Source: Halichondria panicea (taxonomy: Eukaryota > Porifera > Demospongiae > Suberitida > Halichondriidae). Taken from it: a stretch of DNA of 64,000 nucleotides. Numbering within the stretch: position 1 is the stretch's first letter; each line of letters starts with the position of its first letter. The position numbers and the translations under genes were made by a program. The stretch lies in the NCBI RefSeq assembly GCF_963675165.1, contig NC_087390.1:2030001-2094000 (forward strand). The letters are read 5' to 3'. Positions 20,925 through 38,683 of this stretch are shown one piece after another. The notes beneath the pieces are model-generated. The model had not been told where the DNA came from, did not search any database, and saw nothing but the letters and a program-made list of their open reading frames with translations.

Positions 20925-23900
20925 CTAGTTTGTGTACTCACTGCTCCCAGCCCCCTCTTTGCTGTTGCCTTGGAGACTGTTTAACATGGACAGGAGAGCA
21001 TTAGGGCTCGTCTCAGAGTCGTTCTGTGTATAGGAAAAACAAACAAGTGGTGAAAATTAATCCAAAACGGGGGAAGAGAGGGGCTTTGCTAAATAGAGAT
21101 AAGACTGACAAATGCATGAGTACAGTACAAACAGTGTTAAGGGCAAACATACATACATGTACATGACAGTATGCACAACATATTCATAGCAACCACTCAG
21201 GCTAATGGGGCTATTATAGAGTGCCTCAATATAGGGGATAGAATGAACAGTGGAATAGTAACAAATGGTCTAATGGAGTACCCAGTATATAGCTGCCCTT
21301 GTATGGACACAAACAAACACTATACATGTGCATGTAGGTACAAACATACGACCAACTTACAGAGACGTCGTTGAGTCTGTAAGAGAGCATTGCCTGGGTT
21401 AGTGCAGTGGACAGATGAAAGGCAGCCTTAAAATCATCATCTGTCTTAATACTGGACCTGGCCTGAAAGAGGGGGATAATCATCATACACACATTAGGCT
21501 ATTGTATGCGTAGGAGTACCAGCATTCATTGCATACACAAGAACATAGACACTGTACAACATTTTCAATACTCCACAAAATCTTTTTATAGAGGTCACCC
21601 TTGATAAAACCAACAGTGGCGGTGATAAAGAAGTGGCCTGGTAATACAGGTTGAGGTTGAAACACATGCTATGGAGGCCTGGCTGTGTGTTTCAAACTTT
21701 GATTGAGACTTTTCAAGCAAAAGCAACTTAGTCTTATCGAGGGTGACCACAACAGACTGGTTTCCTCCGTACATTATATTAGTGTGACTACACCAAAAAT
21801 ATAACACTATAACCACAAGCAAATGCAACAGCCATAACGATAGACTCTACATGTTGTTCTTGGCAGTGGGAAACTTATACAACACCTTACAATCAAAACC
21901 GCTTACGCCTTCAAAATCAACATCTATAATTGTACATTGTAAGCATACAAGGTCTCACCAGTGTGTTCAAGAGAGACTTCTGTGGCTGTTCAGTGGGTGA
22001 GGGTACTCTTTGAGTGGGTGGGGGTAGTCGTTGAGGGGGCAGGTCAACTTGTGGTGGAGCCGGGCTGTTGTACATCGGCATAGTCTGTGGGTTGTGAGGA
22101 TATTGTACCCGTGGAGGAGGCCAACTATTTTGAGGGGGTGGATATTGAAACTGGTTTTGCTGTAGAGGACTCGCTTGAGTGGGTGGAGCTTCAGCAAAGG
22201 TTGGTGAAGAATATTTTGGTCCATTATACGGTGGAGAGATGGGCGGTTCACTGTAATTGTAGCGACTATTGGAGGGATAGTCACCAAACAGTTCATCATT
22301 GTAGCCACCATACGAGGAGCTTCTCTGCTTGCCGCGACCATTACCACGAGAGATAGACTCCCCCCACTGTGGACTCCTTGGCCCATAACCGTGCCCCCTG
22401 TTCCCACGTCCACTGTACTGATCTTGACGATTGTCACTGCTCCAATTGTCCGATTGGTTTCGATATTGCATTCCTCCTCTATTAGCTCCACGGCTTTTAG
22501 CCGGAAATTGTTCATGACTATCGTTGGTCCAATTATCAGAATTTTTTCGATATTGTATTCTTCCTTGATTTCCACCCATCTGGGGAATCGATCCAGAGCC
22601 GTTAAAACCACGACCTCTCCCCGAAAAGTCTCGACTATCGTGATACTGATGGGCACCCCTTTCAGAACTTTGCTGTGTAAACTTTGGAGCACCTCCTTTT
22701 CCTCTCTTCATGCCACGCCCCCTTGGATGACTAGATCCCCTTTGAGCAGGAGTCACAAAATCACTCTTGCCTGTATGAAAATAAAGACTCAAGTTAAATA
22801 GTGTGTGTCCCTGCATGGTGTGTGCGTGCGTGTGTGTGAGGGGGAGGAGAGGGTGGGTAGGTGGGTGGGTGATGTTAACAGATAGTTTCTAATAGCAGCA
22901 GTGTGTATGTAAGCCCACATACTTTGACTTTTCAGAATTCTTCTCCGAATGAGCTCGATTTTCTTCCCCTCTCTGGCCTCGATCTCAGTGGCTACGTCTC
23001 TGAGGTGATTGTTGAAGTCTCCTTTGGTGGAGCTAGTCTCACCGACCTTCAGGGCAGCATCATACTTGTCAGGGTAATCGCTTTTCTGAATAGAGAGGAG
23101 GAGGGTGGGTAATGTTAGTCTCTTAGAGTGGGTACTATACATGTACAATATAGATATAAGTATTTGACGATGCAGACAACTAAAAAGCAAGTCTCATTTT
23201 CGACCGTTAACGATCTTTTGGGTATTCTGACAAACGCATAGGAGTCTATTTAGGTACAAGTGACATAGCTCAAAATGGGAGAAAAAGAACAAAGAAGGAT
23301 ATGAAGATACTGTTGTACCACTGCTGAAGCTAACTGCCAGAGAAGCTCAATGAGCCAAGATTCACAATCTTTGAACTTCACTTACTAACTACCTGAATAC
23401 TTATTTCGACTATGTGGGAAAGTAGATTCCGACACTTAGGAATCTGTGCACTTGCAGTTGTGCGCCAGTACTTCAATTGCATGAAGATCTGATACACATG
23501 TGACTGTGCAAGCACGAGAGAATTTGATCATTGCAACTATTACAATAAGAGAGGCTCACAATAGTATGCCTCACCACACAGCACATGTACACGCATGTAC
23601 ATCCATAAGCCAGCTATATACATGTACATGTACATAAAAAGCCAACAAATACTCAAATAATCTGATACTACATGTGGGGTTGCATTTGTTGCAATTCGGG
23701 TGATGATCATTATATACAATCATCACCCGAACAAAGTACAAGCAGATGACTACTGCTTATCACAATTAACGCTCACCAGCACATTGACTCGATGTGCCGA
23801 GGAGGTGAAGTGAAGATGAAAGTTGTTCGCATCCACGGCTACATTGCACAGAGTGCATATGTAACCCGGATTGGTGTCTTCAGGTCTACCCGTTTCTACG

Positions 23901-26900
23901 GCATGTTGTAAACCTGCAACAGTATCATACAGTACATAATTGGGACAGTTAATTAATCATAAGATTGTATTATAGCAAAATAGAAGCTCTTCAAATTCTC
24001 AGTAGGTTAAGAAATACCCTACTAAGTAACTAATGGACATAACTAATTGCCGTCTTGGTCTTAGACCCCCCTCGTAAAATATGAACAACATTGAAACACA
24101 AGCTTCTAGCTGAGTGAGAGAGAGTGCTACCATGAAAGGGCATGTAGCAGGCAACCGCTCAGTGCTATAGTTTTAAAGAACCCCAAGAACGAAATGCTAA
24201 ACAATTCATAAGTGGTGGTTTCAGGATACACACGGAAAGACTAACAAACACATGTTGACTGTTGTCAGTGTACAAAACTTCAGTGGCAGATGCTTATTGT
24301 TGTCCTTAAAGCACACTTTCATTTTTAATCTACACACAATGATTGCTCTTGCAAGTTGTGCGTAGATCTATACAAACTTGAATGACAGCATTCTTCATAC
24401 AATAGTCCCTCCAGTGAGGTACCAGTCACCTATGGAACATGTACATTTACAGGGATGTGCCCACACTTGGCGGTGGTGGTTGGTACATTGTAGTAACCAC
24501 TTCTAGACAACGGCACTAAACAAAATCTTAGGCCAAGTTTACTACTGTACATGAAGGAGGCAAATTTGTGGGCTGAATTGAGATTGCATGATGATTGAAA
24601 TAGTCATCACTTCGAAAACACTGGGCACATCACTGCATGTACATCTACAATCATGTACTCTTAATTAGTACACCCCCATCCTATAGAGCCTCAAATCTGA
24701 TGGGTACAGACTTGAAGACCAACCCCAAAAAATCAAGTAATAGAACTCCCTTAGAGCTATTAATATGTGTCCTTTCTTTTTAGAATTGGATCATCCAAAC
24801 CCACGTTACGAGTGCTCAAAGTGAGCTCCCTCCCACTCACCAATGAATGGCCCCTTGAGGGTAAAGAAGCCGGTCATAGTATTGGAGAGACCCAGAGTGA
24901 TGCCGTTACCCTCGGAGATCACGTCCTTGCGTAGCAGCTGCTCGAGGTCCTCCCCAATGGTTGTGACTTTCAAATCTTTTCAGGGGAAAAATAGACATAA
25001 TAATATTGAATTATTGACTTCTGTGTTCATTTGTAGTCACAGTCTCTATGTGTACATGAAAGCATACTGGTGTACAGAACACGCTGAATGCACGTAGGCC
25101 AGTATTTCAAGTATGTATGTATGTATACACAATTATTGGGTCAGTTGCTTTAATAGTAGAAACTTACGTTTGCCCATCATGAAGTAGCCCATGTTCTATA
25201 AAGGAGAAGATGACACACAGTGAAACTTATTTATTGCATGTGGTCAGGCAAACCAACAATAGTTGTATTAAAGACGTGGCCTGGCCTGTTTACACGTGTG
25301 TAAACAGGCCCTAAGCCTCTATTGCATGTGCTTTATATTAACGTGTATGTTAATGCGACTGTATTCAGGGCTACATTGGGGGGGGGGGCGATGGGCACAG
25401 TTTCGCCTCCCCCCCCCCTAGCAGATTCATTTGTACTGCTATAATTCTGTTGACTTCGCCCCTCCTACATTTTTAAATTGCCCAATTCGCCCCCCTGATT
25501 CAAAATCCTGGATGCAGCCCTGGTATTATAGAGAGAGAGCGTGAGTGACCTGATTACAAATGATCACACAAACTCATTGATATATGACATGTAGTAGTGC
25601 CTGAAAATACATGTACGGCTAGGCAGCACCTGACCTTGACATGCTTCCTCCCCTTCAAGTGGTTCTGGAAGATATCATCACAGGAGCACGCACATTGACA
25701 CACCTGCAGGAGAGGGGGTGGGTGATTACAGTAGAGCACAAACGATGCAGAAGCAGGCCATGGCACTATTTAAATATTAGGTTAACTTGTAAGAGTAGAT
25801 CTCTACTCTCCACTTGAACGGAAGAAGTAATGTAGAGGCTAACGAAATTACTTGTACATATACATGTACGAAGGGTTAATTTCAGGGGAACATTTTGCCC
25901 CCCCTCCCTAAAATTTGCTTTTGGAAATTTCCTGGGACATTAGATCAACGGTGGTACTAAAGTTATGATGTTCAATTAACTACAACCCCCTCCCCAAATA
26001 ATATTTTAATCAATGGTTGTGAACTCTTTTAGTTCCCATAACTTGATTTCTGTGGATCCAATAAATTATATAAATGATTTTATGAGACTTTTCAACTGGT
26101 GTCATGAACTTGTCATCAAAGTTCATATTTGAGAGATATAGATCTATTTGCCGATTTGGCCAGACCATGGATCCAAGGCCGAAAAATGACAAATTATGGG
26201 CCCGCCGACATTTTGGATTTAAACACACCATTTGAAAGGTTTTAAGCGTTGATACATTGGAAATAAACCCTACAGTGAAGCGTGTCTCTAGCGGTTACGC
26301 TTGGGTATATCAAATAGTGGCTGTAATAAAGAGGTCACCTGCTAACACAGGTTGAAACACATGCTATCCAAACCCTAGGTATCAAAAGGTGACCTGTATA
26401 GATTGTAAAATAATGGTGACCACAATAGATAGTTCGTTAGGTTTCACTGTAAAGATAAACTGATTATCACAACTCACTTCACAATATTTGTTGGCATTCG
26501 GCTTGTCTCTGTTGATACTGATTATCCTACGGAGGTGCTCGATGGCCACTGTGTGACGTTCCAGTTGCTGCAGGGGATGGTGTAGTGTAGTTGTGTGAGG
26601 ATAGTGTAGTGTGTGAGGATAAGTGTCACTGTGATAAGAATGATACTAACATCTCAAACCAGAGGAGTGATGGTCAGGATCAAAAGGTCCTTAATTAAAA
26701 TCTGCTTGGAGGACTTAATTTGCATTCCATCAATCTACTCCTCCTTTGGTATCCCAACGGATTAGAGGTACCAAAGGAAAAATTAGACAATCAGAATACC
26801 CTCCTGAAGCAAATTTCAATTAAGACCTTTTGACGCTGTGTCTGATCTCAAGCAGTATGTCTTGAAACAATTACCTCTCTCAAAAGTATAAAATGTACAA

Positions 26901-28245
26901 GTACAGTACTGTACAACGAGTCTACGGTTACGTAATCAATAGCTAACAATTTAAGTTATGTGCATGTAATTGCAGCCATAGTGAGTGTACACTGTAATGG
27001 TTAAATTATCAGCTATAATTATGTATAAGTAAGAGTGCACGTTCTTCATCCATAACTAACAAGCATGAGGCCATTAATTATCACTACCCTCTACAGGGTG
27101 TCATACAGGGGGATATCCCCCCTCTAGCTCCAACCCCCCCCTAAAATATGAATTCAGGTACAGTAGTTGCATGACTAAGTGCCCATAGCTTGAAATTTTA
27201 CATACTACAACCGGGTATTGAATAACAGTTGACCTTTTTTTAAGCAACATTTTCTAGTTACTTTTCTTATTTCCCCTCTCTACTTCAAAATCCTGTATGA
27301 CACCCTGCTCTATAATACGCTCGTCCCTCCACCCACTCACTGAGACACTGCTGAGTCGTGTGTGACACAGAGTACAGTAATAGTCGTCCTCAGTACCACG
27401 TGGGCCGACGTAACTGAGTACTTCTTTGTTTACTTTATCCAGGTCCTCTTTGGGTACCAATGTGGGCAAGTCGAGCTGTGATCATGTGTGTGTGTGTGTG
27501 TGGGGGGGGGGGTTGATCGTCAATATCAAAAGAAAAATGTTAATTGTACATGATTGTACTATAAATGTAATAGTTGTACATTGACTGAACGTTGCACAGT
27601 TGTACATTGTATTTCGTGGCAGTATGGTGGTGAGTGTATACGCTCTGAGATGGGCTATCAGTTAGGGTAACCACGGGCACACATGATGAACAATGAATGG
27701 AACACAAAGGGGTGTACACTATTGATCATAACATCGCTTCTTTGTCCTGTTCACTCAATAATTATGCCAATGGATTGGTGTCTGTGTCTAGATAAAGACA
27801 TACATACGAGTACAACCACATACCCTGAGTTTCTTTTGTCTTGGAGCTCCTCCATTCCACAGATTGTTCTCCTCCGGATCGCCATGGTATTGAGATCCAG
27901 AACCTAGATAGTACCGTGTGTGTGTGTGTGTGTGTGTGTCCGTGCGTGCGTGTGTGTATCTGTTGGGTACCTGTGACAACTTTCGACAAAGAACTACATG
28001 TACAGGATATAAATCGACCAAACAAAGACTATTCTATAACTGTAAATGCAAGTGTTACAAACAATGAGGTGTAAGAAGTTGTTCGTACACTATCGTTGGT
28101 ACTAACCTGTTGTACTCACTCCAACAGAACCAATTTCAGGCACGCCATTAGCTGGTGGAGCTTTCCTCTTGCCTAGGGCAGACTCAGGTTGGTTAGCTCC
28201 TAGACTACCTGGGAAACCCTGCATGGGATTCCTTGTGCTCTCCAT
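20925..28245 (-). CDS. zinc-finger protein with RG-rich region (putative RNA-binding), unassigned family
   Basis: Twelve exons, 662 aa: 28245-28107, 27903-27824, 27475-27341, 26567-26478, 25703-25635, 25195-25168 (28-nt microexon), 24975-24841, 23913-23777, 23085-22923, 22770-21959, 21462-21361, 21023-20925. All phases agree. Three short C2H2-like units are visible: YYCTLCHTRL, CACSCDDIFQNHLKGRKHVK and YICTLCNVAV...HLHFTSSAH; the latter two resemble the U1/matrin type that binds RNA. Exon 9 is a charged helix (EAREGKKIELIRRR). Exon 10 encodes about 270 residues rich in RG/RGG, then proline and glutamine (PPPQNSWPPPRVQYP), typical of disordered RNA-binding regions. Nuclear RNA binding is an inference. 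I could not match a named orthologue. The start ATG is 206 bp from the divergent MORN1 start. Confidence 0.75.
23695..23731. repeat. short palindrome
   Basis: TTCGGGTGATGAT and its exact complement flank an 11-base spacer, within intron 8 of the zinc-finger gene. Confidence 0.6.
25376..25522. mobile_element. CAGGG-end MITE
   Basis: Ends CAGGGCTACATT and GGATGCAGCCCTG are near-inverted repeats. GTATT occurs immediately on both sides, giving a 5-bp target duplication. It contains a poly-G/poly-C foldback. It lies in intron 5 of the zinc-finger gene. Confidence 0.65.
27094..27307. mobile_element. CAGGG-end MITE, second copy
   Basis: Inverted ends CAGGGTGTCATACAGG and CCTGTATGACACCCTG, with CTCTA on both sides (5-bp target duplication). 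It stops 34 bp short of exon 3 of the zinc-finger gene. Confidence 0.7.
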
Positions 28246-28451
28246 TATTTAGTATGGCTGCTAGAAAGGGACCACAATGGGGCTCCAGTGGCTCCAAATG
28301 TCTACTTGCTTGAGTCTCTTCGATCGTCTTGTTTACTTATTCACAGCTAGCTATATGTTATGTACAAGAACATGGCTGCCACGTGGGCAAGCCATATAAA
28401 CAATGGTTGTCTTGGCAATAATAATTTACATTGTGAGACTGAGCTGACACA
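28246..28451. promoter_or_regulatory. shared divergent promoter region of the zinc-finger gene and MORN1
   Basis: Two conserved genes start 206 bp apart in opposite directions, so the control sequences must overlap. The interval contains a CACGTG E-box near 28380 and a CATATAAA motif near 28390. Transcription start sites cannot be seen. Confidence 0.5.
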
Positions 28452-32846
<4,395 letters not shown>

Positions 32847-33030
32847 GCTGAGTATAAACTCCTATTGTTACATGTACTGTATACCGTTTAAAGAAAATTA
32901 ATTTTGCAGTTGTGAGTGTCTACTGCACATGCGTGGACATGCGCAGTGTTAGCTATTGGGCAGAACCACGTGTTGTGTATTGTAAAGGGTCGTCAGAAGT
33001 TATAGATTCTGCTACAAGATAAGAAGAAAG

Positions 33031-36000
33031 ATGGGATTTGGTGATCTGAAAACTGATGGTGGGCTGCAGGGCCTCAATGACTTCCTAGCAGACAAGAGCT
33101 ATGTTGATGGGTAATTTCCAATACTGAATAACACTAACTATAGTTAATCATCAGATCTGCACTTATCACCTAGTTTGTCCCTGTTGCTCTGTACTATACT
33201 GTATATTAAACTGTATAATCATGTATACATTTTACGTAGTTCATATAGTATACTCAGGTGTTCTTTCTCGGAACTTCCTGTTAGTATGATCTTAATTTCT
33301 GACCCATCACATTATGCACCTTGTCTAAATGTAAGTCATACTGTAAAGCAGCATCGATTATTATTATTATTATAATTATGGTCCAAGAAACCATAGCTGC
33401 CCGGCAAAAGAGAATAATGTATGAAAGTATCTCTTCCCTAGCTTCTATCCATATCCCCGGCCCCCTGAATTAAAGCACTACTTGCCGCTTGGAAAATTCA
33501 ACCATAATTATAGATTTATGTGTTATTTTCCCCCAGTCTCGCAAATCTAAGTGTCTGCTTTATATTTTATAATGATATTTGCGACCCTTCCCCTTCCAGG
33601 TGGGTGCCATCCCAGGCTGACGTGGCAGTGTTTGAGGCTATGGGGAATGCTCCCGGTGGCAAGTTTATCAATGCTCTCCGATGGTTCAACCAAATCAACT
33701 CGTACTCCAGTGACGAGAGATTGACGTAAGTTTGATAGATGCCTGTTTTGCGAACATTAAACATGCACGTTGATCACTTCGCAATAATCTTGCTAAAACC
33801 TAAACTGGTACTGTTCTTTAAGTTCTTGCTTTAACATCAAAATTTGCCACTATTAAAGCTAGTACTTTTTGTGTGAAAGCTATCCATGCTGTATACGTAG
33901 CGCATGGCATCTAGGTGAGTAGACTCAGATATTACAAACAGCAAACTAGAGCACTGAAGTGCTAACCCTCGGCTGTCGACATAAATATAAAAACCAGAGG
34001 AGAAGAGTGTTCAGTTATACAATAATAAACCAAGCACAATTCTACTTTTAGTAGAGACCGGTAAAGGATCACTTCAGCTGCAAATAGATCTACCTCGAAT
34101 AAAAGTCGCATGTAGAGCTAGCCAACGTGCTTCTTAGCTTTTGCTCGATCAAAATCCGCCATTATTAAAAGTAATAACTTGTTGTTTGAAGGCTATCCAT
34201 GCTGTAAACACAGTGCTATGGCATCCAAGTAACCAGATTCAGAAATTACAAACGCGCTGCGTTTACAGCATGGATAGACTTCACACAACAAGTAAATGGA
34301 AGATTTTGATATTAAAGCTTCGTTGTCGAATAAAAGCGAGCTTATTGTGTCTAATGGCTACTTCTCAAAGACCCCTCCAACACAACACTTGATAAACACA
34401 TAGGTATCATTTAGAAATGATAATCTTGATTTTCGTGAAGTAGCTAGAGGTACACAGAGCCTCTGTGTCAGAGGCTTTTTCATGCTTGTGTTCCTATAGC
34501 ACCTATGATATAGCTAAGGTTGTGTTACTTAGTAGTGTGCTATGTCCCAAATGGCCACACAAATGAGGTGAAGTTATGTTTAGCAGTAGAACTGCTCGTA
34601 GACTTTTTTACAGACGGCAAAAACAATTCTCATGAATTACTCATGTTTAGACTCCCACGTTAGAAGTAAGCCTCTTGGCGAAACATGGATGGTACCGGAA
34701 GTGCACTCCGTTGCCAATCCCTTTCTCTTCAATGTATGGTAATATCATCCCAGGATGTGGTCAATATAGCTGGATGATATCATAGATTGAAGATTGGAAA
34801 CGAAGGTACCCCCCTCCCTGAGTAACATCTGTGCTACGCTGCGGTTTAATCGAGGCCATCACACCAATCTAGTAGGCCTAATAAACGTCTCTCTCGAATT
34901 GCAGCCTCCCCTGCCAGCAAAAGGAAATATTTAGTAGCCGCGACCTCTGATCAAGCATACATGTTTTTATTTTTCTACCCGACACTGGTGAGATTATCCC
35001 TTTGCCCTCTCCCTCCTCAGTTGGCCTGGCGTGATGAAGCCCGTGGGAGAGTATGGACCATCTGGAAGTGGCGCCAGCAAGCCAGGTGCCAAAGACGATG
35101 ACGATGATTTTGACCTGTTTGGATCTGATGAATCTGAGGTGGTTTGAATAGAGTACTGTATTGTGATTTACACAATTGTTGTTGGTGATTGGTCTGTCTC
35201 TCATATTGCAACTCAGTGTGATCACCTTTCACTGTTGTGTCCCTCCCTCTATGGTGTGTAATCAATGACAAAATTAGCCAGGCAGGGGTTTTTTCAGTGC
35301 AGGTTAGAAGGTTAATTTTCACAACAATAATTATGTTTGCTTTCATAATTATGGCTAAAAAAAACATTGTTCCGTGAGAAATACATCCCCAATTTGAACC
35401 AATGGGTATCTGTGGCACCCCTGACCATGCCTCGTAGTGAATTGAGTACTGTCGTTCTCGAGGGGTGTATTAAGTTATAGTTATAACACGGGCACAAGGG
35501 ATGTATGCACTGAAGCACGAAGGCGTAAGCCCCGAGGGCTGAGTGCAATATATGCCATGCATGCATGTGTTATAACTAGTTTATATCCCGAGGGCATAGC
35601 AACATAACACTGTCTTAGTAACACAATATAAACTGCACAAAAAGATAACAAAGACAACTCTAGACACAGCTCCATCTCTTCTTTCTTCTAGACGCCAGTA
35701 TATGCAGCGTATTAGATTGGCATGACCAACGAATGGCTTGACACAAAATCCAATGCTGAAAGCACTGCAAAACAGCACTGCAAAACAGCCCCACCCCCAC
35801 TACTGCTGCAAAGAAACAACCCCACCCTACTTACTGCTGCGAAGAAACAGCCCCACCCCACTACTCAGTGTATTTTAAACTGCTGCTCGAACAGCCCTCC
35901 ACTATCCTCGGCATCACAACCAAGCCAAAGAAGCTCGCCTCTACACTGCTGCAAAACAGCTCAAGCCCCAGCAAAAAGAGCCGCTTCTAGTGCTATGGTG

Positions 36001-38683
36001 AAGCAGAATTGACATGCATCACAAAGTCGAGGACTAGGTCTAGGAACACAGAATCTTCCACAAAATGAACCTTGGACAATTTTAAAACCTGCATGGTCGC
36101 AAAGAAACTCCAGTAGTGCTGAACATTCCTGCATGGCTGGACTTACTTTGATATATACTTGTTATTTCTCATGATACAATAATTGTCTGCTTAATTTAAT
36201 TGTCTGTCTAATGCCAGAGGGGAGTTTGTGGTTAGTGCGTTATGACTTTGCGGTCAGTGCATTATGACTTTCAGCAGTGCATTATGCTGCATATTGCACT
36301 TGGCAACAACGTAGCAACGGGATATAATATCTTATAGTAAACGAGCGTCTGCAAGGCCCCTTATTTTGCATGCTCTGGGATTGATTCTGATGCAATCTAG
36401 GCAGGTATATTTATATTTTACAATCAAAAAGTTGATACTTCTTGGCTAAAAAAATATCAGCAAGCATATAGTGTTAAATAAAGGGGGGTTGCAGCCAGCC
36501 CCTGGTTCCTACACCACGTACTGGACTAGATATTGGAGTGCAAAGTATATAGGCATGTTTTTTATTGTTTAATTTGTGAGGGTAGTTTCTTAGTGTGTGT
36601 GTGTGTGTGTGTGGGGTATGATTTTCTGAGGGCATTGTTCCCTCCCTAGTGGCTGTCACCTTCTGAGGGTCACTTTCTGCACTGTAAAAAGCATTTTCGG
36701 GTCCAATTTTGCTCGGACCATCTAAATTTACTGGCTAATTTTGTCGTCGAGTACACACCATACCTCTTTGCAGGATGAAGCTGAAGCCGAGCGGGTGAAG
36801 CAGCAAAGGTTGTCAGAGTATGCCGAGAAGAAGTCCAAGAGTGAGTGGTGTGTGTACTGCATGTTTGTAGCATCTTCATTTGGTTGGTGTAATATATGTA
36901 CTTGTAGTAATGTTTGCATTGTAGATATAGTTTGTTTTGAAGATATGTATTTAAAGATTTCGTTTACTATTCTTCACAGAGAAGGTGATTATTGCCAAGT
37001 CCAACATTATCCTGGATGTCAAACCTTGGGATGACGAAACTGGTACGTTGTATTTACAGCACATAACTTCTTAATTTCCAGCATTAATGGTTAATTAGTC
37101 ACTTTTTACTGGGTGTGGTCAGTCATTAGCAAGTACTACACGGGTCACAGACTGGGCATGTTATAAATTGCTGAAAGAGATGATGTCTCGGGAAACACTT
37201 ATTTTGACCGAGTTACCTGGCAAAATAGCGGGCGTAACGCGGATAGTTTTCGGGGTTTTACTGCAGATTCAATGTAAGATGATCACGCGAACTGCTTCCG
37301 TTACCAATTCCCCTTACTCTTCTATCTATGTTCCCAGACATGGGAGTCATTGAAGCCAAGGTGAGAACCATTGAAGCTGACGGACTGCTGTGGGGAGCCT
37401 CCAAACTTGTGCCTCTCGCCTACGGAATCAAGAAGTTGCAAATTTCTTGTGTTGTCGAAGACGACAAGGTAATTTGTGCATTATCAGCATTATTTTGGCA
37501 GAAAGTTACATTATAGTTACTTTCAGTGTGCTACAATGTCTATGTGGCACACATAATTGGTACCTTGAGTTATACATGATAAGGCTACTAATTGCACAGG
37601 GCGTACAGTTATACAGTAGACTCTCGCTATTCCGGCTCTCTGAAGTACGGCCACCTCGATATATCGGCCATTTGGCTTGGCACGGAATGCTAGCTACAGT
37701 GGAACCTCCATAAAACGGACACCATTGGGGAACAGCCTTTTGGCCGTTATAGAGAGAGAGGCGGTCTTCCTTGGGAGGTTTCGATTGCCAGCTATGTATT
37801 TTCTATGTGTTATTTCTTGCTGCAATTGAATCTTGGGGCTTTGCTAACTGCTTCTTTAGCTCATACAAGCTTTAATTAGGCTGTAGAGACAAGCTACAGC
37901 CAGGTTTTCACGATTGTGCAAAATAATGCTATCTCAGCAATAATTTTCTGCTAATTCTGGGTGTGGTTGTCTGTTCTGGGAGGTTATTTTCCATTGCTAA
38001 AGCTAGTTGGGGACTAGAATGCTGCTCGTTATACGGAGTAGAGAGGTGGTCGCTCCTGAGAGGTTGCTGAAGTCATTGTAGTTTCAATCCGGACCTGAGC
38101 TCTTGGCCATTATATAGCGTGTGGTTGCTCTTTGGAGGTGGTCGTTAATGGAGGTTCCACTGTATATGTTTACTGCACAAAACTCACCCTGAAGTACGGC
38201 CACTCGCTATTCCGTTTACCAGTGCTGGCTGTCCCAAACAAGGTTTTCAATGTAATTTTATACGTATATTACGGCCGGATATGACGTTTTGGGTGTGGTT
38301 TAGCAAATAAAATTGAATTACACTTAAATAGAGAACAGAATGATTCATTCTCGAGACAAGAACCGTAAAAGTAGTTATTAGATTTGAGGTAAGGTCGGTT
38401 TAAGCCGCGGCTATTTCCTGAGCTACAGCCACCTCACTATTCCGGCCAAGCTGCATGGTCCCAAGGGTGACGGGATTAACGAGAGTCTACTGTATATACT
38501 TAAAGTTAGCATTTGCACTCTTAGCCACTCTTTTGTGTGTTTTACATGGTCATGTACATTGTATGTGAATGAAGGCCAAAAATGTTTATTCTGCAGATTG
38601 GTACTGACTTCCTTGAAGAGAGTATCACAGCGTTCGAGGACGTCGTTCAATCCGTCGACATTGCTGCCTTCAATAAAGTATAG
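33031..38683 (+). CDS. EEF1B2: elongation factor 1-beta (eEF1B-alpha, guanine nucleotide exchange factor)
   Basis: Exchanges GDP for GTP on eEF1A during translation elongation. Seven exons, 223 aa: 33031-33110, 33600-33725, 35021-35138, 36774-36840, 36980-37042, 37338-37468, 38597-38683. The N-terminal GST-like part reads [20 protein letters not shown] and [15 protein letters not shown]. An acidic stretch ([15 protein letters not shown]) precedes a lysine-rich linker, then the catalytic exchange domain: [54 protein letters not shown], ending VDIAAFNKV. Length matches the animal family. It starts 185 bp downstream of the MORN1 stop. Introns 3 and 6 are filled with repeats, including nested MITEs. 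Confidence 0.96.
34180..34290. repeat. inverted repeat in eEF1B intron 2
   Basis: GCTATCCATGCTGTAAAC near 34190 and its complement GTTTACAGCATGGATAG near 34260 face each other. A related single block lies near 33880. Confidence 0.6.
35760..35900. repeat. imperfect tandem repeat in eEF1B intron 3
   Basis: Units built on CTGC(A/G)AA(A/G)AAACA(G/A)CCCCACCC recur at uneven spacing. The stretch lies within the intron and is not part of the protein. Confidence 0.55.
37614..38492. mobile_element. TA-flanked MITE in eEF1B intron 6 (outer element)
   Basis: Inverted ends CAGTAGACTCTCG and CGAGAGTCTACTG, with TA on both sides, the target used by Tc1/mariner-pogo elements. No transposase remains. A second element is inserted inside it. 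Confidence 0.75.
37697..38162. mobile_element. TA-flanked MITE nested inside the outer element
   Basis: Inverted ends CAGTGGAACCTCCAT and ATGGAGGTTCCACTG with TA on both sides. One similar end (CAGTGGAACCTCGATTATCC) occurs alone at 38879. Confidence 0.75.

Noticed and set aside
21967..22692. 241-aa minus-strand frame overlapping exon 10 of the zinc-finger gene
   Set aside because: Different frame of the RG/proline-rich exon; the repeats in that exon keep alternative frames open. The accepted frame splices in phase on both sides.
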